A stretch of DNA of 40,179 nt from the NCBI GenBank assembly GCA_009692745.1, contig SHYO01000015.1, positions 1-40,179 on the forward strand, written 5' to 3'. Below are positions 19,063-27,834 of this stretch, piece by piece (the first letter of the stretch is position 1; each line of letters begins with the position of its first letter). The stretch is from Chloroflexota bacterium. Lineage in GTDB: Bacteria > Chloroflexota > Anaerolineae > Epilineales > SHYO01. Position numbers and translations under genes: made by a program. Below the pieces are notes generated by a model. The model saw only the letters and a program-made list of their open reading frames with translations. It was not told the DNA's origin and did not search any database.

Positions 19063-20285
19063 TAGCCTTTACTCCGGTTAAGAGTACTCAATTCCAGAGA
19101 ATCCTCGCCGATCTGGGCTGGGCTGCCGGCTATGGCAGGGCTTGCAGTTTTGATCGTTTTTCCATCGCGCAACGCGCTCTCATATCCCTTGCGAAAGTAA
19201 TACGTCATGGCCTTCCAATAGAGCAGCCGTGCCAGTCTAGACCAGTGGGGTCTCTGCTCCAACCATTCGATAGCAGGCCGCAGCACGCGCGGCACCGTGG
19301 CGTCGTTGAGTAAAAGGCACCGGGCCACGTCGCGCGCCTGCCCGCGCAGCCACTCCGGCGATGACTTCGAGACCATAGGATTGGGCAGCGGATACCAGCG
19401 GTAGATCCGTGGGTCCGGCACACGTTGCATCAAGAAAGGCAGGCCCCGGCCCAGGAGATATTGGCGCTGGCACTCAGCGGCAAAAGTGGTGGGGTGATGG
19501 TGGTAACCCAAGGCGTCGGGTAGATAAAACAACTCCAGCCCGCCGCGCTGCAACCGGTATCCGATTTCGATATCCTCGTGAGCGCCAAAAGGCACTTCAC
19601 TAAAGGCCCCCATGTCCAAAAGGAAGGACTTTTTGAGGGAGAGATTCATGGTCCAGCAAAAAGTATAATCCAGGCGCACATACTCCAGACCCGGTGATTT
19701 GTGCTGAGAGTACTCAGCCGAGTGCTGAGAGGACTCAGCTTTGCGGGCTATTTCCTGAGCCATCCAGTAAGGGAATGGCGCCCACCAGGCCATAAAAGGC
19801 GTGGTTTTGATAGCCGGATCCTGCTCCACATGCCCCAGGCCACCGATTTGAGGTTGAGGATATTTGCGATGCAGCGTAGCATGGGCAGTGATAAATTCCG
19901 GTGTCACAAAGACATCATCATTCAAGAAAACCACCACCTGTCCGGTGGCATGGCGCAAGCCCAAATTGCGATTGGAGCCTGGGCCGAAGGCATCGGTAGG
20001 CAGCAGTTTCTCCCCGGCAGAGGCATGCTGCCGTTTTTGGGTGGAAAGATCCGTGCCGGAGCCCTCCGGCCCACCCTGGCGAAAGGCTTTAAGCTGGAAA
20101 GGCGCCTGCCCGATGCGCGCCTGGACCGCCGCCGTGGTGCCATCGTTGCTGCCGCCGTCCACCACAATCACCTCGAATTCCTGGGCGGCAGCCGTCTGGC
20201 GAGACAGGTGATCCAAAACTCGCATCACATTATGTCGCCGGTTATAGGTAGCAATAATCACACTAATAAAAAGCTCTGCGGCCAT
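19062..20285 (-). CDS. Glycosyltransferase family 2 with repeat-derived insertions
   Basis: A 407-residue GT-A fold glycosyltransferase: SVIIATYNRRHNV, EVIVVDGGSNDGTT, the metal-binding FLNDDVF and HEDIEIGYRLQ, with no transmembrane helix. Two stretches look inserted. One (about 72-100, GPEGSGTDLSTQKRQH...) lies between the second strand and SNRNLG. The other, AESSQHS-AEYSQHK, is encoded by two 21-base copies of the palindromic repeat GCTGAGTACTCTCAGC (19701-19739). The C-terminus (LSTL) is encoded by another partial copy at 19081-19090. It presumably adds one sugar to the lipid-linked repeat unit; donor and acceptor unknown. Both insertions fall in probable surface loops, so the enzyme can still be active. 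Confidence 0.88.
19701..19739. repeat. Two in-frame copies of the GTGCTGAGAGTACTCAGC repeat inside a GT2 gene
   Basis: GTGCTGAGAGTACTCAGC at 19701-19718 and GTGCTGAGAGGACTCAGC at 19722-19739, offset by 21 bases so the reading frame is kept. Related units occur at 19081-19090, 20325-20410 and 29733-29748. Confidence 0.7.
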
Positions 20286-20324
20286 AAATCTTCGTCCTCA
20301 CTCCCAATGTCGCGTTCGATCCTT

Positions 20325-20410
20325 GCCGAGAGTACTCAGTTCTGAGTAACCTCACCAGCTATATACACAGTTCCGTGCTGAGAGTACTCACGGCTGAGGT
20401 TACTCAGCAG
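20325..20410. repeat. Cluster of four CTGAG-N-CTCAG palindromic units at the wzx/GT2 junction
   Basis: Units at 20325-20340 (GAGAGTACTCAG core), 20341-20355 (CTGAGTAACCTCA), 20375-20391 (GTGCTGAGAGTACTCAC) and 20392-20410 (GGCTGAGGTTACTCAGCAG). The last one contains the TAA stop of the flippase gene and encodes its final residues. The cluster fills the whole gap between wzx and the GT2 start and could fold into alternating hairpins in the mRNA. Confidence 0.7.
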
Positions 20411-21890
20411 CCACCCGCCGGCTGGGCAAGAACATCCGCAACTCATCCAGGCGAATAACTCGCAGCACAAACAGGGCCAGGAGATAGACCACGCAGCCGC
20501 AAATTGTGCCCAATAACCAGCCGGAGAGGAGCTGGGATTTGCCGGCAATGAGGGCCACACCGGCCAGGAGCGCAGAAGCGAGACCGATGCGCGACAGAGT
20601 TCTCAGCCGTAATGCTACCCCGGTCTTACGCCGGATAATCTCATGCCCTACCAGGGCCGCGAATAGAGCCGTAATCAGAATGGCTACGGCGGAGCCGGTG
20701 ATGCCCCAGATAGGAATGAGCCAGAAATTCAACGCTATATTTAATCCCGCTCCCACACTATCGGTGACGACTTGTAACCTTTGCCAATTAATGGCGATCA
20801 AAGTAGCCCCTACCACATTCCCAAAAAAAAATGCAACTGAAGTCCAGAGCATAATGCGCAAAGACATGGCCGCTCCAGCATAACTGGGACCGAAGAGCAA
20901 TGTCACCAAATCCTCGGCAAACAAGGTCGTCACTACTGCCATGGGGATGATGACCATCATCAGCAGATCAAAGGATTTTTGATACAAGGCGATAAACTGG
21001 TAATGGGTGTGCTGATGGTAATATTGGGCCAGCAGCGGAAAGAGTGAACCCATGAACAGTCCCGATATCGCCAGGTTATACTCCAGGATTTGGTGCGTAG
21101 CCGAATATAAGCCCACTGCATTCGGCCCCAACATCTTGGCCAGCATCAGTAAATCGGCACGCAGGTAGATCATCAGCATGACAGCCGACATGGCTACCGG
21201 CAAGGCATCCAAGCCCATGCGCTTCATGGCGGCCTTGTCAAACTTCAGTCCCAGGCGTTGGGTGCGTTGCGCTACCCCCCAGTAAGCTACGGCCCCGATG
21301 AGACCGGCTGCCAGGCGGGCCAGGATCATCTCCCGTAAGCCGCCTCCCAGCAAGGCCACCAGCAGGATCAAGCCCGTATCCGCCAAGCGCATAACGGTCA
21401 GCACGATCACATCATAGTGCATGTTCAGGCGGGCGCGGAAAACCAGGGTAGGCGAGCTCAGAGCGCGAATAATCAAAGTGGCCGAGGCCAACACCGCCAG
21501 GCCGCGTAGCTCCGGCGGATAGTTCAGTACCAGCGGGAGAATACCTGTAAGCACGATACCCACCGCAGCGAAACCGAGGCGCAATACTGTGGCGGCTGTC
21601 AGCAGCTTATTTGTTTGGGCCGGATTGCGCGCCAGCTCTCTTACGGCGACGTCCCCCAGGCCAATATCGGCGGTGTAGTCGATCAGAGTAATGAGTGCAA
21701 AAATCGTGGCGAAATGGCCGTAGCTGGTTGGTCCTAAATATCGCGTGAGGATGACGGTGGCGATGACATTCAGCGCGAAGGTAATAATGCGCCCCAATCC
21801 CATGGCTGCCGTATTCCGGGCCGCCCGGCGGCCGACTCCTGGATCTGGTGGCGCCGCAGCAAATGTTTCGATATCAGGTGGATTGCTCAT
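20400..21890 (-). CDS. Polysaccharide flippase (Wzx-like, MATE/MurJ fold)
   Basis: A 496-residue protein with about 12-14 hydrophobic helices and the N-terminal ARNTAAMGLGRIITFALNVIATVILTRYLGPTSYG typical in part of Wzx/RfbX exporters. It would move undecaprenyl-pyrophosphate-linked repeat units across the membrane to the polymerase encoded two genes downstream. The ATG overlaps the stop of the BY-kinase gene by four bases (ATGA). The stop codon lies inside a palindromic repeat (20392-20410), so the last residues (VAAE) may be repeat-derived. Confidence 0.9.
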   Translation of the reverse strand: MSNPPDIETFAAAPPDPGVGRRAARNTAAMGLGRIITFALNVIATVILTRYLGPTSYGHFATIFALITLIDYTADIGLGDVAVRELARNPAQTNKLLTAATVLRLGFAAVGIVLTGILPLVLNYPPELRGLAVLASATLIIRALSSPTLVFRARLNMHYDVIVLTVMRLADTGLILLVALLGGGLREMILARLAAGLIGAVAYWGVAQRTQRLGLKFDKAAMKRMGLDALPVAMSAVMLMIYLRADLLMLAKMLGPNAVGLYSATHQILEYNLAISGLFMGSLFPLLAQYYHQHTHYQFIALYQKSFDLLMMVIIPMAVVTTLFAEDLVTLLFGPSYAGAAMSLRIMLWTSVAFFFGNVVGATLIAINWQRLQVVTDSVGAGLNIALNFWLIPIWGITGSAVAILITALFAALVGHEIIRRKTGVALRLRTLSRIGLASALLAGVALIAGKSQLLSGWLLGTICGCVVYLLALFVLRVIRLDELRMFLPSRRVAAE

Positions 21891-22810
21891 GCTTTAGGGC
21901 TTTTAGATCCTTTGCCCCGGCGCTCCTGGTCGCCACGCTCCTCGTAGTAGCGGTAAAGCGCATATTCTTTGCTAGTTGCCTGCTCAAATCGATTCAGGAC
22001 TACCCCCACCACATTTCCCCCGGCACTCGCGAGGCGCTTAACCATCCGCCGGGCGTTGGCCTCACTAACTCGGCCCACTTGAATCACCAGCAAAATACCA
22101 TCGACCTGGGAAAACAGCACCTGGCTATCGGAAACCGCCTCAATTGGCGGCACATCGATCAAGACCCAATCGTAAGCCTGGGCCGCCATATTCAGCAGTT
22201 GCTTTAACGTGGGATTGCGTAACAACTGCAAAGGAGAGGCTCGCCGCTGTCCGGCCGGAATAAAATCCAGGCCCGGCAGAATGTTATGCAATATCACCTG
22301 GTGTACAGGCGCATTTTCCCACACCTGACCTGGATTATCGCTTTCAGCCCCTTTGGCACTCTTGCCGTCCGCCAACCGCCCCCCCAGGTAATCCGAGAGA
22401 CCTGCCCGGTTGGGCAGCCCTAAAGCGTCGTGCAGCGCGGGGCGGCGTAGGTCCGCATCTATCAACAGGACCCGATCTCCCACCTGGCAAGCCATCCTGG
22501 CAAAACCGGCCAGGGTGCTGGTTTTGCCTTCCTCCGGATAAGCACTCATGGCCATCAGGCTATACCCTTTGACGCCGGCACGGATATAGCTCAATTGGCT
22601 ATGGAGCGTCGCCAAGGATTCCTCTACTACGGCTCTCTCCCGGTCCAGCCGTTCCATCTCCTGCAGCTCCCGCCGGTCCTGGTAAGTGCGCCAAATGGGT
22701 ATATTCCGTAACATGGTATCTAATCCCGATCCAAGCCGCTGTGTCCAAGAGCGGACAGGTTGGGCTGAAACTTCACTCTCTGCTTGCATTAAAGTCTTCA
22801 CAGGTTCCAT
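21887..22810 (-). CDS. Bacterial tyrosine kinase (BY-kinase, CapB/CpsD-like)
   Basis: A 307-residue cytoplasmic P-loop protein: Walker A SAYPEEGKTST (89-99), Walker A' LLIDADLRRP (115-124), Walker B DWVLIDV (214-220) and a C-terminal tyrosine cluster (Y283, Y286, Y288, Y289), as expected for autophosphorylation. As in Gram-positive CpsC/CpsD systems the activator is a separate protein, the Wzz-like product encoded just upstream, and the two frames overlap by 13 bases. It would control polymer length and export by cycles of phosphorylation. No matching tyrosine phosphatase gene is seen in the window. The first ~75 residues are a longer than usual, charged N-terminal extension. Confidence 0.9.
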   Translation of the reverse strand: MEPVKTLMQAESEVSAQPVRSWTQRLGSGLDTMLRNIPIWRTYQDRRELQEMERLDRERAVVEESLATLHSQLSYIRAGVKGYSLMAMSAYPEEGKTSTLAGFARMACQVGDRVLLIDADLRRPALHDALGLPNRAGLSDYLGGRLADGKSAKGAESDNPGQVWENAPVHQVILHNILPGLDFIPAGQRRASPLQLLRNPTLKQLLNMAAQAYDWVLIDVPPIEAVSDSQVLFSQVDGILLVIQVGRVSEANARRMVKRLASAGGNVVGVVLNRFEQATSKEYALYRYYEERGDQERRGKGSKSPKA

Positions 22811-24429
22811 TTCTTCTCTTCAGAACTCCCGCTATTAAAATACCGCATAGCTGCCGGACTGACGGATGGCATCGTCGCCAGGATAGGCAGGCCTAATCCC
22901 GACTCAACCTGGGATACCGTGCGCAGGCTGGTATCAAACCCGGTCAGGATGGAAGCCACAATCAACCCAATCAGCAACCCTACGCCTAACCCTATGGCGC
23001 CGTAAAGGCCCTTGATAGGCCCTTTAGGATAGGATGGAGGGACAGCGCGACTGGCTATACTAATCTCACCCACCTGGCGCGCTTCGCGGAAGAGGGCATC
23101 ATTATACTCCGTGCGCATCTTGAGATAAGCATTTTGGGCCGCTGTGACACCCAATTCCAACCGCGTAGTCTGTGACATTTTGGTAGGAAATGCCTGCAAG
23201 CTATTCTGGGAGTTGGAAATCAGATTGACAAGCTCCAGCCGCTTAGCCTGCAAGCCCTTGAGATCCGATTCCAGTGCCAGAATATTTTTATCTACTTCCT
23301 GGTAGGTAGGATTGGGGTAAACTGTTACACTGGAAGAATCTCCCAGTTGTTGTTGAGAGACTGAATTGGTGGCTGTATTGCTTTGGGACTCTGTCCCCGT
23401 TAGATTTTTGGAGGTTGAAGCCTTACCGGAAGCATCATTCTCGGAACTGCTACGCTGGTTTGACGCATTCGCATTACTGCGCTGCTGGGCATCGCTGAGG
23501 GTTTGTTCGGCGGAACTCTGTTCTGAACTAATCTGCGCCAGAGTGGTACCTGAGGATTGCCCGGTAACCTTGCCCGAAGCGGAACCAGATGTCTGGCTCT
23601 GCACCGTCAGAGGCACTTTGGTCAGTTGATCCCGCGAGCTTTGCAGCTTCTCCGTGGAATTACGAATCTGCAGGTCCACTTCGCGCAAGAGATTCTGCGC
23701 CTGGCTCAAGCTTTGCAGATCAAGCCTGGCCTGGTCTGGTAGGGAGACGATCTGCTCCTTCTGCTGGAATTCTTTGAGATCCTTCTGAGCCTGATCCAAA
23801 TCTGCCTGGGATCGATCCAGTTGCTCACTAACGTATTTGCGATAGATCGTGGCATCTCCACCGGCTATGTCCCGGCTCATCTCCAGAAATATATCGGCCG
23901 ACGTGTTCGCCAGTACCGCTGCCAGCTCAGGATCCTGCCAACTGACGCCTAAGTTAATAAAATAGGAATCATTGACCGGGGCCGCATCAATACTCCCCTG
24001 CAATTTGCGGATGAGAAACTCACGCCGCGGCAGCTCGCTATGGTAGCCGTAGAGCACATAATCTTTCGCTACCGTGTACAGGTTTTTAAACCAATCCTTG
24101 GTCCGTTTGATCCAATTACCTTCATCCTCTTTTAATTGGTCCAGCTTGAGCTTATCCACTACTTGCTCGGCCAATGCCCGGCTTTTAATCGCCTGGGCAT
24201 AGGTCTCACCATAGCTTTTGGAGGTGGGGAGGGTAAAAGGCACGTTTTGGGTGGGATCCAAGAGCGTAGCATTCCCACCAACCTTGAAACGGATGGGTGT
24301 TACAGCCACGTATTGCGGGCTGAGAATATAGGTCAATCCCACTGCCGTAATAGCAGCAATCAGGGTGGTTGCGATTATCAGCCACTTGAATCGCAACACG
24401 ATCGACCAACCCTGACGAATTTCATCCAT
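22798..24429 (-). CDS. Wzz-like chain-length determinant / BY-kinase activator
   Basis: A 543-residue PCP-type protein. A short cytoplasmic N-terminus (MDEIRQGWSIVLRFKW) leads into helix 1 (about 15-35), then a long extracellular domain with coiled coil (about 200-290 and 375-415), then helix 2 (about 475-497) preceded by the proline-rich RAVPPSYPKGP typical of the family. The C-terminal cytoplasmic tail would touch the kinase. In the middle of the coiled coil is an insertion of roughly 90 residues (about 280-370) made mostly of Ser, Gln, Asn, Thr and Ala, which is not usual. AAAGGA lies about 12 bases before the ATG. Confidence 0.88.
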   Translation of the reverse strand: MDEIRQGWSIVLRFKWLIIATTLIAAITAVGLTYILSPQYVAVTPIRFKVGGNATLLDPTQNVPFTLPTSKSYGETYAQAIKSRALAEQVVDKLKLDQLKEDEGNWIKRTKDWFKNLYTVAKDYVLYGYHSELPRREFLIRKLQGSIDAAPVNDSYFINLGVSWQDPELAAVLANTSADIFLEMSRDIAGGDATIYRKYVSEQLDRSQADLDQAQKDLKEFQQKEQIVSLPDQARLDLQSLSQAQNLLREVDLQIRNSTEKLQSSRDQLTKVPLTVQSQTSGSASGKVTGQSSGTTLAQISSEQSSAEQTLSDAQQRSNANASNQRSSSENDASGKASTSKNLTGTESQSNTATNSVSQQQLGDSSSVTVYPNPTYQEVDKNILALESDLKGLQAKRLELVNLISNSQNSLQAFPTKMSQTTRLELGVTAAQNAYLKMRTEYNDALFREARQVGEISIASRAVPPSYPKGPIKGLYGAIGLGVGLLIGLIVASILTGFDTSLRTVSQVESGLGLPILATMPSVSPAAMRYFNSGSSEEKKWNL

Positions 24430-24506
24430 TTCTACGACGTCCTTTCTAAACCGCTCTCAATTTACTCTGTTCACCCAATCAACGATGGTTTGACTATCTG
24501 GCGCAC

Positions 24507-24529
24507 GGGCGCAGTCACCACGCCCCTAC
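24507..24529. repeat. 23-base palindromic element (GGGCG...CGCCC CTAC)
   Basis: Arms GGGCG at 24507-24511 and CGCCC at 24521-24525, then CTAC. Same total length and same CTAC end as the element 12 bases further on, so probably a diverged member of the same family. Confidence 0.5.
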
Positions 24530-24541
24530 CGGCCCAAAAGC

Positions 24542-24564
24542 GTGCGGTTAAAAACCGCACCTAC
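24542..24564. repeat. 23-base palindromic repeat (GTGCGGTT...CTAC family), copy 2
   Basis: Perfect 8-bp arms GTGCGGTT (24542-24549) and AACCGCAC (24553-24560) around AAA, then CTAC. It shares 21 of 23 positions with 9570-9592. Together with the preceding element it fills much of the 171-base gap between the FAD gene and wzz, the largest gap inside the EPS cluster. Confidence 0.65.
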
Positions 24565-24600
24565 AGAATTTCATTCAATATTAGTTTGGTAGTCCACTAG

Positions 24601-25914
24601 TTACTCTGCTGCTTCACTCTCGATAGCAAAATCGGCGTACTGGGCTAACTCGGCGGCCTTCTTGCCACTGAGGATGGCTTCATCGCTCCAGAAATACGCC
24701 CAACTGCCATACCGTCCAAAAGGGCGGATGCCCTTAGATAGCAAGAATTGATGGATCACCTTGATGGCACCAGGCCGATTATGGTCAAAGATAACATAAG
24801 CATAGGGCAAATTGACTGTATCGGCAACAACTACTTTGTCAGCGGGGCGTAAAATTTTTGCCCGCCGCAGATCCTCCTCAACCCGGTGGATGATTTCCTT
24901 GCGATCCGGCGGGTTGCCGGGGCGGTATGACACCTCTGCCTGGACGGAACTCGTATGGGCCGGCACTAAACCTGGCGCAAAATTGGAGGGAAAGCTGATG
25001 CGAAAGAACGCGAAATCCGATTCCGGGAAATGGATCCAATGACTCGGATTGATATCGGCGCGATCTATCCCCAGATTAACCACCATGATTGAATTCCAGC
25101 GCAACTGGCCAACGGCCTGCTGCACTTCCGCCGGCACATCATCCATCATTTTGATCAACTCCGGTAACGGCAGTGTGCTTAAGAGTTGGTCATAGGTGGT
25201 GCGCTCTTTCGTTTCCTGTCCCGGCTGGCCCACCGCGAATTCCACCTGGCGCTGTTCGGGGAATATGCGGTTTACCCGCTTTTCCAGGCGAATGTCCTTT
25301 AGTTGTCCGGCCAACCCATTGGCAATCCGGCCAAAACCGGCCTGCGCCGGGTAGCGGAAGATGGCATTCGAGCCAAAATGGGTCTTTTGCTCACGAAAAG
25401 CGCCCATGACCACATCCCGTACCCGGGGTTGGGGCACTCGATTTCCGGTCCACTCAAAGGACATCTCCCGCGGATGGACTCCCCAGAATTTCTGGCTGTA
25501 AGGAATCATAAAAGTCTCGGCGAAGCCATCGCCCATACTATTGCGAATCCAATCTTCGTAATTATGCTGCTCTCGCTGGCGCCCAGTATTAACCAAGAAA
25601 CTGGAAACGCACCTGGCACGGACGCTCCAGGGCAGATTATAGGTATGGACCTGAAAAGGATATTTGCTATAGGCGCGGTAAGAATAGATGCGGGCGTCTC
25701 GTTCCACCTGCAGCATATCTACACCCAAGTTCTGCAGTAGATTCAGAACATAGGCGTTTTTAGTTTGTAGGACGTGAATGCCTTCATCAAAAACGAAGCC
25801 GTCGATATTTTTTGAACTTGAATGTCCACCAATGTAATTGTGCTGCTCATATACGGTTCCCCCGCCGTGATAGGCAGCGCTAAGACCTGCCAAGCCAGCT
25901 CCCAAGATAATCAC
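24601..25914 (-). CDS. FAD-dependent oxidoreductase, UDP-galactopyranose mutase / amine oxidase-like
   Basis: A 437-residue flavoprotein. The N-terminal IILGAGLAGLSAAY is the FAD-binding Rossmann motif, followed by YEQHNYIGGHSSS and FDEGIHVLQT, as in the UGM-like/protoporphyrinogen-oxidase group. KFWGVHPREMSFEW and the C-terminal GRYGSWAYFWSDEAILSGKKAAE close the FAD site. In a polysaccharide cluster it may isomerise or oxidise a nucleotide sugar; true UGM activity is not established. The start is GTG at 25914 with GGAGGGAGG upstream. The start lies inside the preceding gene, with a 35-base overlap, and because the glycine motif begins at residue 5 no later start is possible. Confidence 0.8.
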   Translation of the reverse strand: MIILGAGLAGLSAAYHGGGTVYEQHNYIGGHSSSKNIDGFVFDEGIHVLQTKNAYVLNLLQNLGVDMLQVERDARIYSYRAYSKYPFQVHTYNLPWSVRARCVSSFLVNTGRQREQHNYEDWIRNSMGDGFAETFMIPYSQKFWGVHPREMSFEWTGNRVPQPRVRDVVMGAFREQKTHFGSNAIFRYPAQAGFGRIANGLAGQLKDIRLEKRVNRIFPEQRQVEFAVGQPGQETKERTTYDQLLSTLPLPELIKMMDDVPAEVQQAVGQLRWNSIMVVNLGIDRADINPSHWIHFPESDFAFFRISFPSNFAPGLVPAHTSSVQAEVSYRPGNPPDRKEIIHRVEEDLRRAKILRPADKVVVADTVNLPYAYVIFDHNRPGAIKVIHQFLLSKGIRPFGRYGSWAYFWSDEAILSGKKAAELAQYADFAIESEAAE

Positions 25915-26728
25915 GCAGCGCCTCCCTCCAGGGTCGCATTGTATCTAAACCTAACATCTCTAGCTTGAAATTCCGCACGACCTCCGAGCGAGGTCTGGGC
26001 GCAGGCAGTGGAAACTCTGCGCTCGACACAGGAATTACTTGCACTTTAGCGTCCAGGTAATCAACAATCTCCATGGCGATCTCGTACCGGCTGGCGCCTC
26101 CGGAGTTGACCAAGTCATAGATGCCATATTGCTCTGTTTCAATTAACCGACGCAAGACCTCCACAAAATCTTTACAGTAGGTTGGGTTGCCAAAAGTATC
26201 GTGAACCACCCGTAATTGGCTGCGCTCGCGGCACAAGCGGGCTATTACCCCGACAAACTTCTTGTCTTTGACGCCACCGCCCATCATCCATCCGGCCCGC
26301 ACAATGAAATGGCGCAGCACGAAGGTCTGAACTGCTATCTCACCTTGCCATTTGGCATAAGCGTAGGTATTCACTGGAGCAGGAATATCATACTCAGTAT
26401 AAGGCTCAGTTTTCTCACCGTCAAAAACTCCGGCAGTACTGATATAAACCATAACTGCATCCACGCTACGACATGCCAGAGCCACATTCTGCACCCCCAT
26501 GGCATTTACCTGAAAAGCCATATCGGGCTGCTGCTGGCACAAATCTACATTCGTTTGGGCTGCCAGGTGTAACACCACCTGAGGCCGCAACTCCCGAATA
26601 AGTCGCGATACGGCCCGATGATCGGTCACATCCAAAGTCTGGCGGGTGGTTAACATCATCTCATCGGGGTGAAAAGTGGGGATAAGATAATCACCAATCA
26701 TACCCCCGGCACCCGTAACTAGCATCAT
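25880..26728 (-). CDS. RmlD-like NAD(P)-dependent sugar reductase/epimerase
   Basis: A 282-residue SDR resembling dTDP-4-dehydrorhamnose reductase: LVTGAGGMIGDYL at the N-terminus, VVLHLAAQTNVDLCQ, YISTAGVFDGEKTEPYTEYD and the catalytic Y122-AYA-K126. WMMGGGVKDKKF and the later DLVNSGGASRYE also fit the RmlD fold. It would reduce a 4-keto-6-deoxy sugar nucleotide for EPS synthesis. RmlA, RmlB and RmlC partners are not all present here, so dTDP-rhamnose itself is uncertain. ATG at 26728 follows GAGAGG. Its last 11 codons overlap the next gene's start. Confidence 0.82.
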   Translation of the reverse strand: MMLVTGAGGMIGDYLIPTFHPDEMMLTTRQTLDVTDHRAVSRLIRELRPQVVLHLAAQTNVDLCQQQPDMAFQVNAMGVQNVALACRSVDAVMVYISTAGVFDGEKTEPYTEYDIPAPVNTYAYAKWQGEIAVQTFVLRHFIVRAGWMMGGGVKDKKFVGVIARLCRERSQLRVVHDTFGNPTYCKDFVEVLRRLIETEQYGIYDLVNSGGASRYEIAMEIVDYLDAKVQVIPVSSAEFPLPAPRPRSEVVRNFKLEMLGLDTMRPWREALRDYLGSWLGRS

Positions 26729-26790
26729 CAGGTTTTCCTCTCAATCTTCAATATAGACAAGCCATACCAGGTATGCCTTAAACCTACCGC

Positions 26791-27834
26791 TCAGCGCACG
26801 CTGTGCCAATCCTGACCAGAGAGCATCTCCTTCAACAACACTGTGATCTCTTTTAAGCGCAACAGGCTCTGATCGGCGCGCTGGTTTGTAGCGCCCTCTT
26901 TACGCCTCCTCCCTGCCAGGGTATAGCCCGCCCACCTGACACCAAATCCCAAGAGACCCATAGGTTGGAGCCAGAAAGCTGAGCGGGGGCCGTTATGCAT
27001 ATGGAAATAGGTACTCAAGCTGCGCCAGGCATTAGGAGCATGGGGCTGGACAACTTTGCGGGTTGTACCATTAGCATAATGCACAACGGTGGCTGTCGGA
27101 TCGTATAGGACGATCCAACCCTCCTCTTTTAACAAGCGACAACATTCCGTATCTTCCAGAAAGGCAGGGTAGATGGTGGGCAGCAGACCGATATCGAAGA
27201 GTGCCTGGCGCCGCAGCAACATGCAGGCGCTGGAGATCCAGTCGACCTCGGTCACCTGCGAGAGCTCACCGGGTAGAAAAAGACCCTGGAAGAAGCGCTG
27301 GCGCGGGAAAATTTGGTTGGTGAAGAAAAGATAATTAAAAGCTGTGCGCAAGGTTGGGAATAAGCCGGCGGAGGATCGTTGCAGCACTTGGAACCGGTCA
27401 ATGAGTCGCGGCCCGATGCACCCGACTTCGGGATGGGCCGCCAACAAGCATACCAATCGCTCCAGGGCGCCATCCAGTACGAGGGTATCTGTATTTAACA
27501 GGAGAATCTGCTCCCCTTTGGTCGCCAAGACACCCGCATTTGTACCGCGGGAAAATCCCAGGTTATCCTGCTGGGTTAAAAGCTTCACCTGCGGAAAAAT
27601 CTTGGCGCAGGAGTCCGGACTGCCATCAATCGAGCCATTATCCACCACAATCACCTCAAAATCGAGATGGTGGGTATGCTGGTAAATCGATGCCAGGCAA
27701 TCCAGCAGCATTTGCCGCGTGTTCCAATTAACAATTACAATTGAAAGCTGGCAGGTGTCCTGCCTCGCCCGCATACCGGTCGTTTGATCTTGGTTATCGA
27801 TAATCGTATCAGGATACATGGCGCTGCTGCACAA
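26791..27834 (-). CDS. Glycosyltransferase family 2
   Basis: A 347-residue GT-A enzyme: LSIVIVNWNTRQMLLDCL, FEVIVVDNGSIDGSPD, NLGFSRGTNAGVLA, LLLNTDTLV (DXD-like) and WISSACMLLRR, as in rhamnosyltransferase-like WbbL proteins. Cytoplasmic or peripheral, adding a sugar to the lipid-linked unit. The TTG at 27834, with GGAAAGAG just upstream, overlaps the preceding GT4 gene by 26 bases. The ATG at 27819 is an alternative start with a poorer ribosome binding site. Donor sugar unknown; the resemblance to rhamnosyltransferases would fit the adjacent RmlD-like gene. Confidence 0.88.
   Translation of the reverse strand: MCSSAMYPDTIIDNQDQTTGMRARQDTCQLSIVIVNWNTRQMLLDCLASIYQHTHHLDFEVIVVDNGSIDGSPDSCAKIFPQVKLLTQQDNLGFSRGTNAGVLATKGEQILLLNTDTLVLDGALERLVCLLAAHPEVGCIGPRLIDRFQVLQRSSAGLFPTLRTAFNYLFFTNQIFPRQRFFQGLFLPGELSQVTEVDWISSACMLLRRQALFDIGLLPTIYPAFLEDTECCRLLKEEGWIVLYDPTATVVHYANGTTRKVVQPHAPNAWRSLSTYFHMHNGPRSAFWLQPMGLLGFGVRWAGYTLAGRRRKEGATNQRADQSLLRLKEITVLLKEMLSGQDWHSVR

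Noticed and set aside
19701-20345. 214-codon open frame on the plus strand
   Set aside because: It lies opposite the GT2 gene, has no motif or ribosome binding site, and its start lies in the palindromic repeat.
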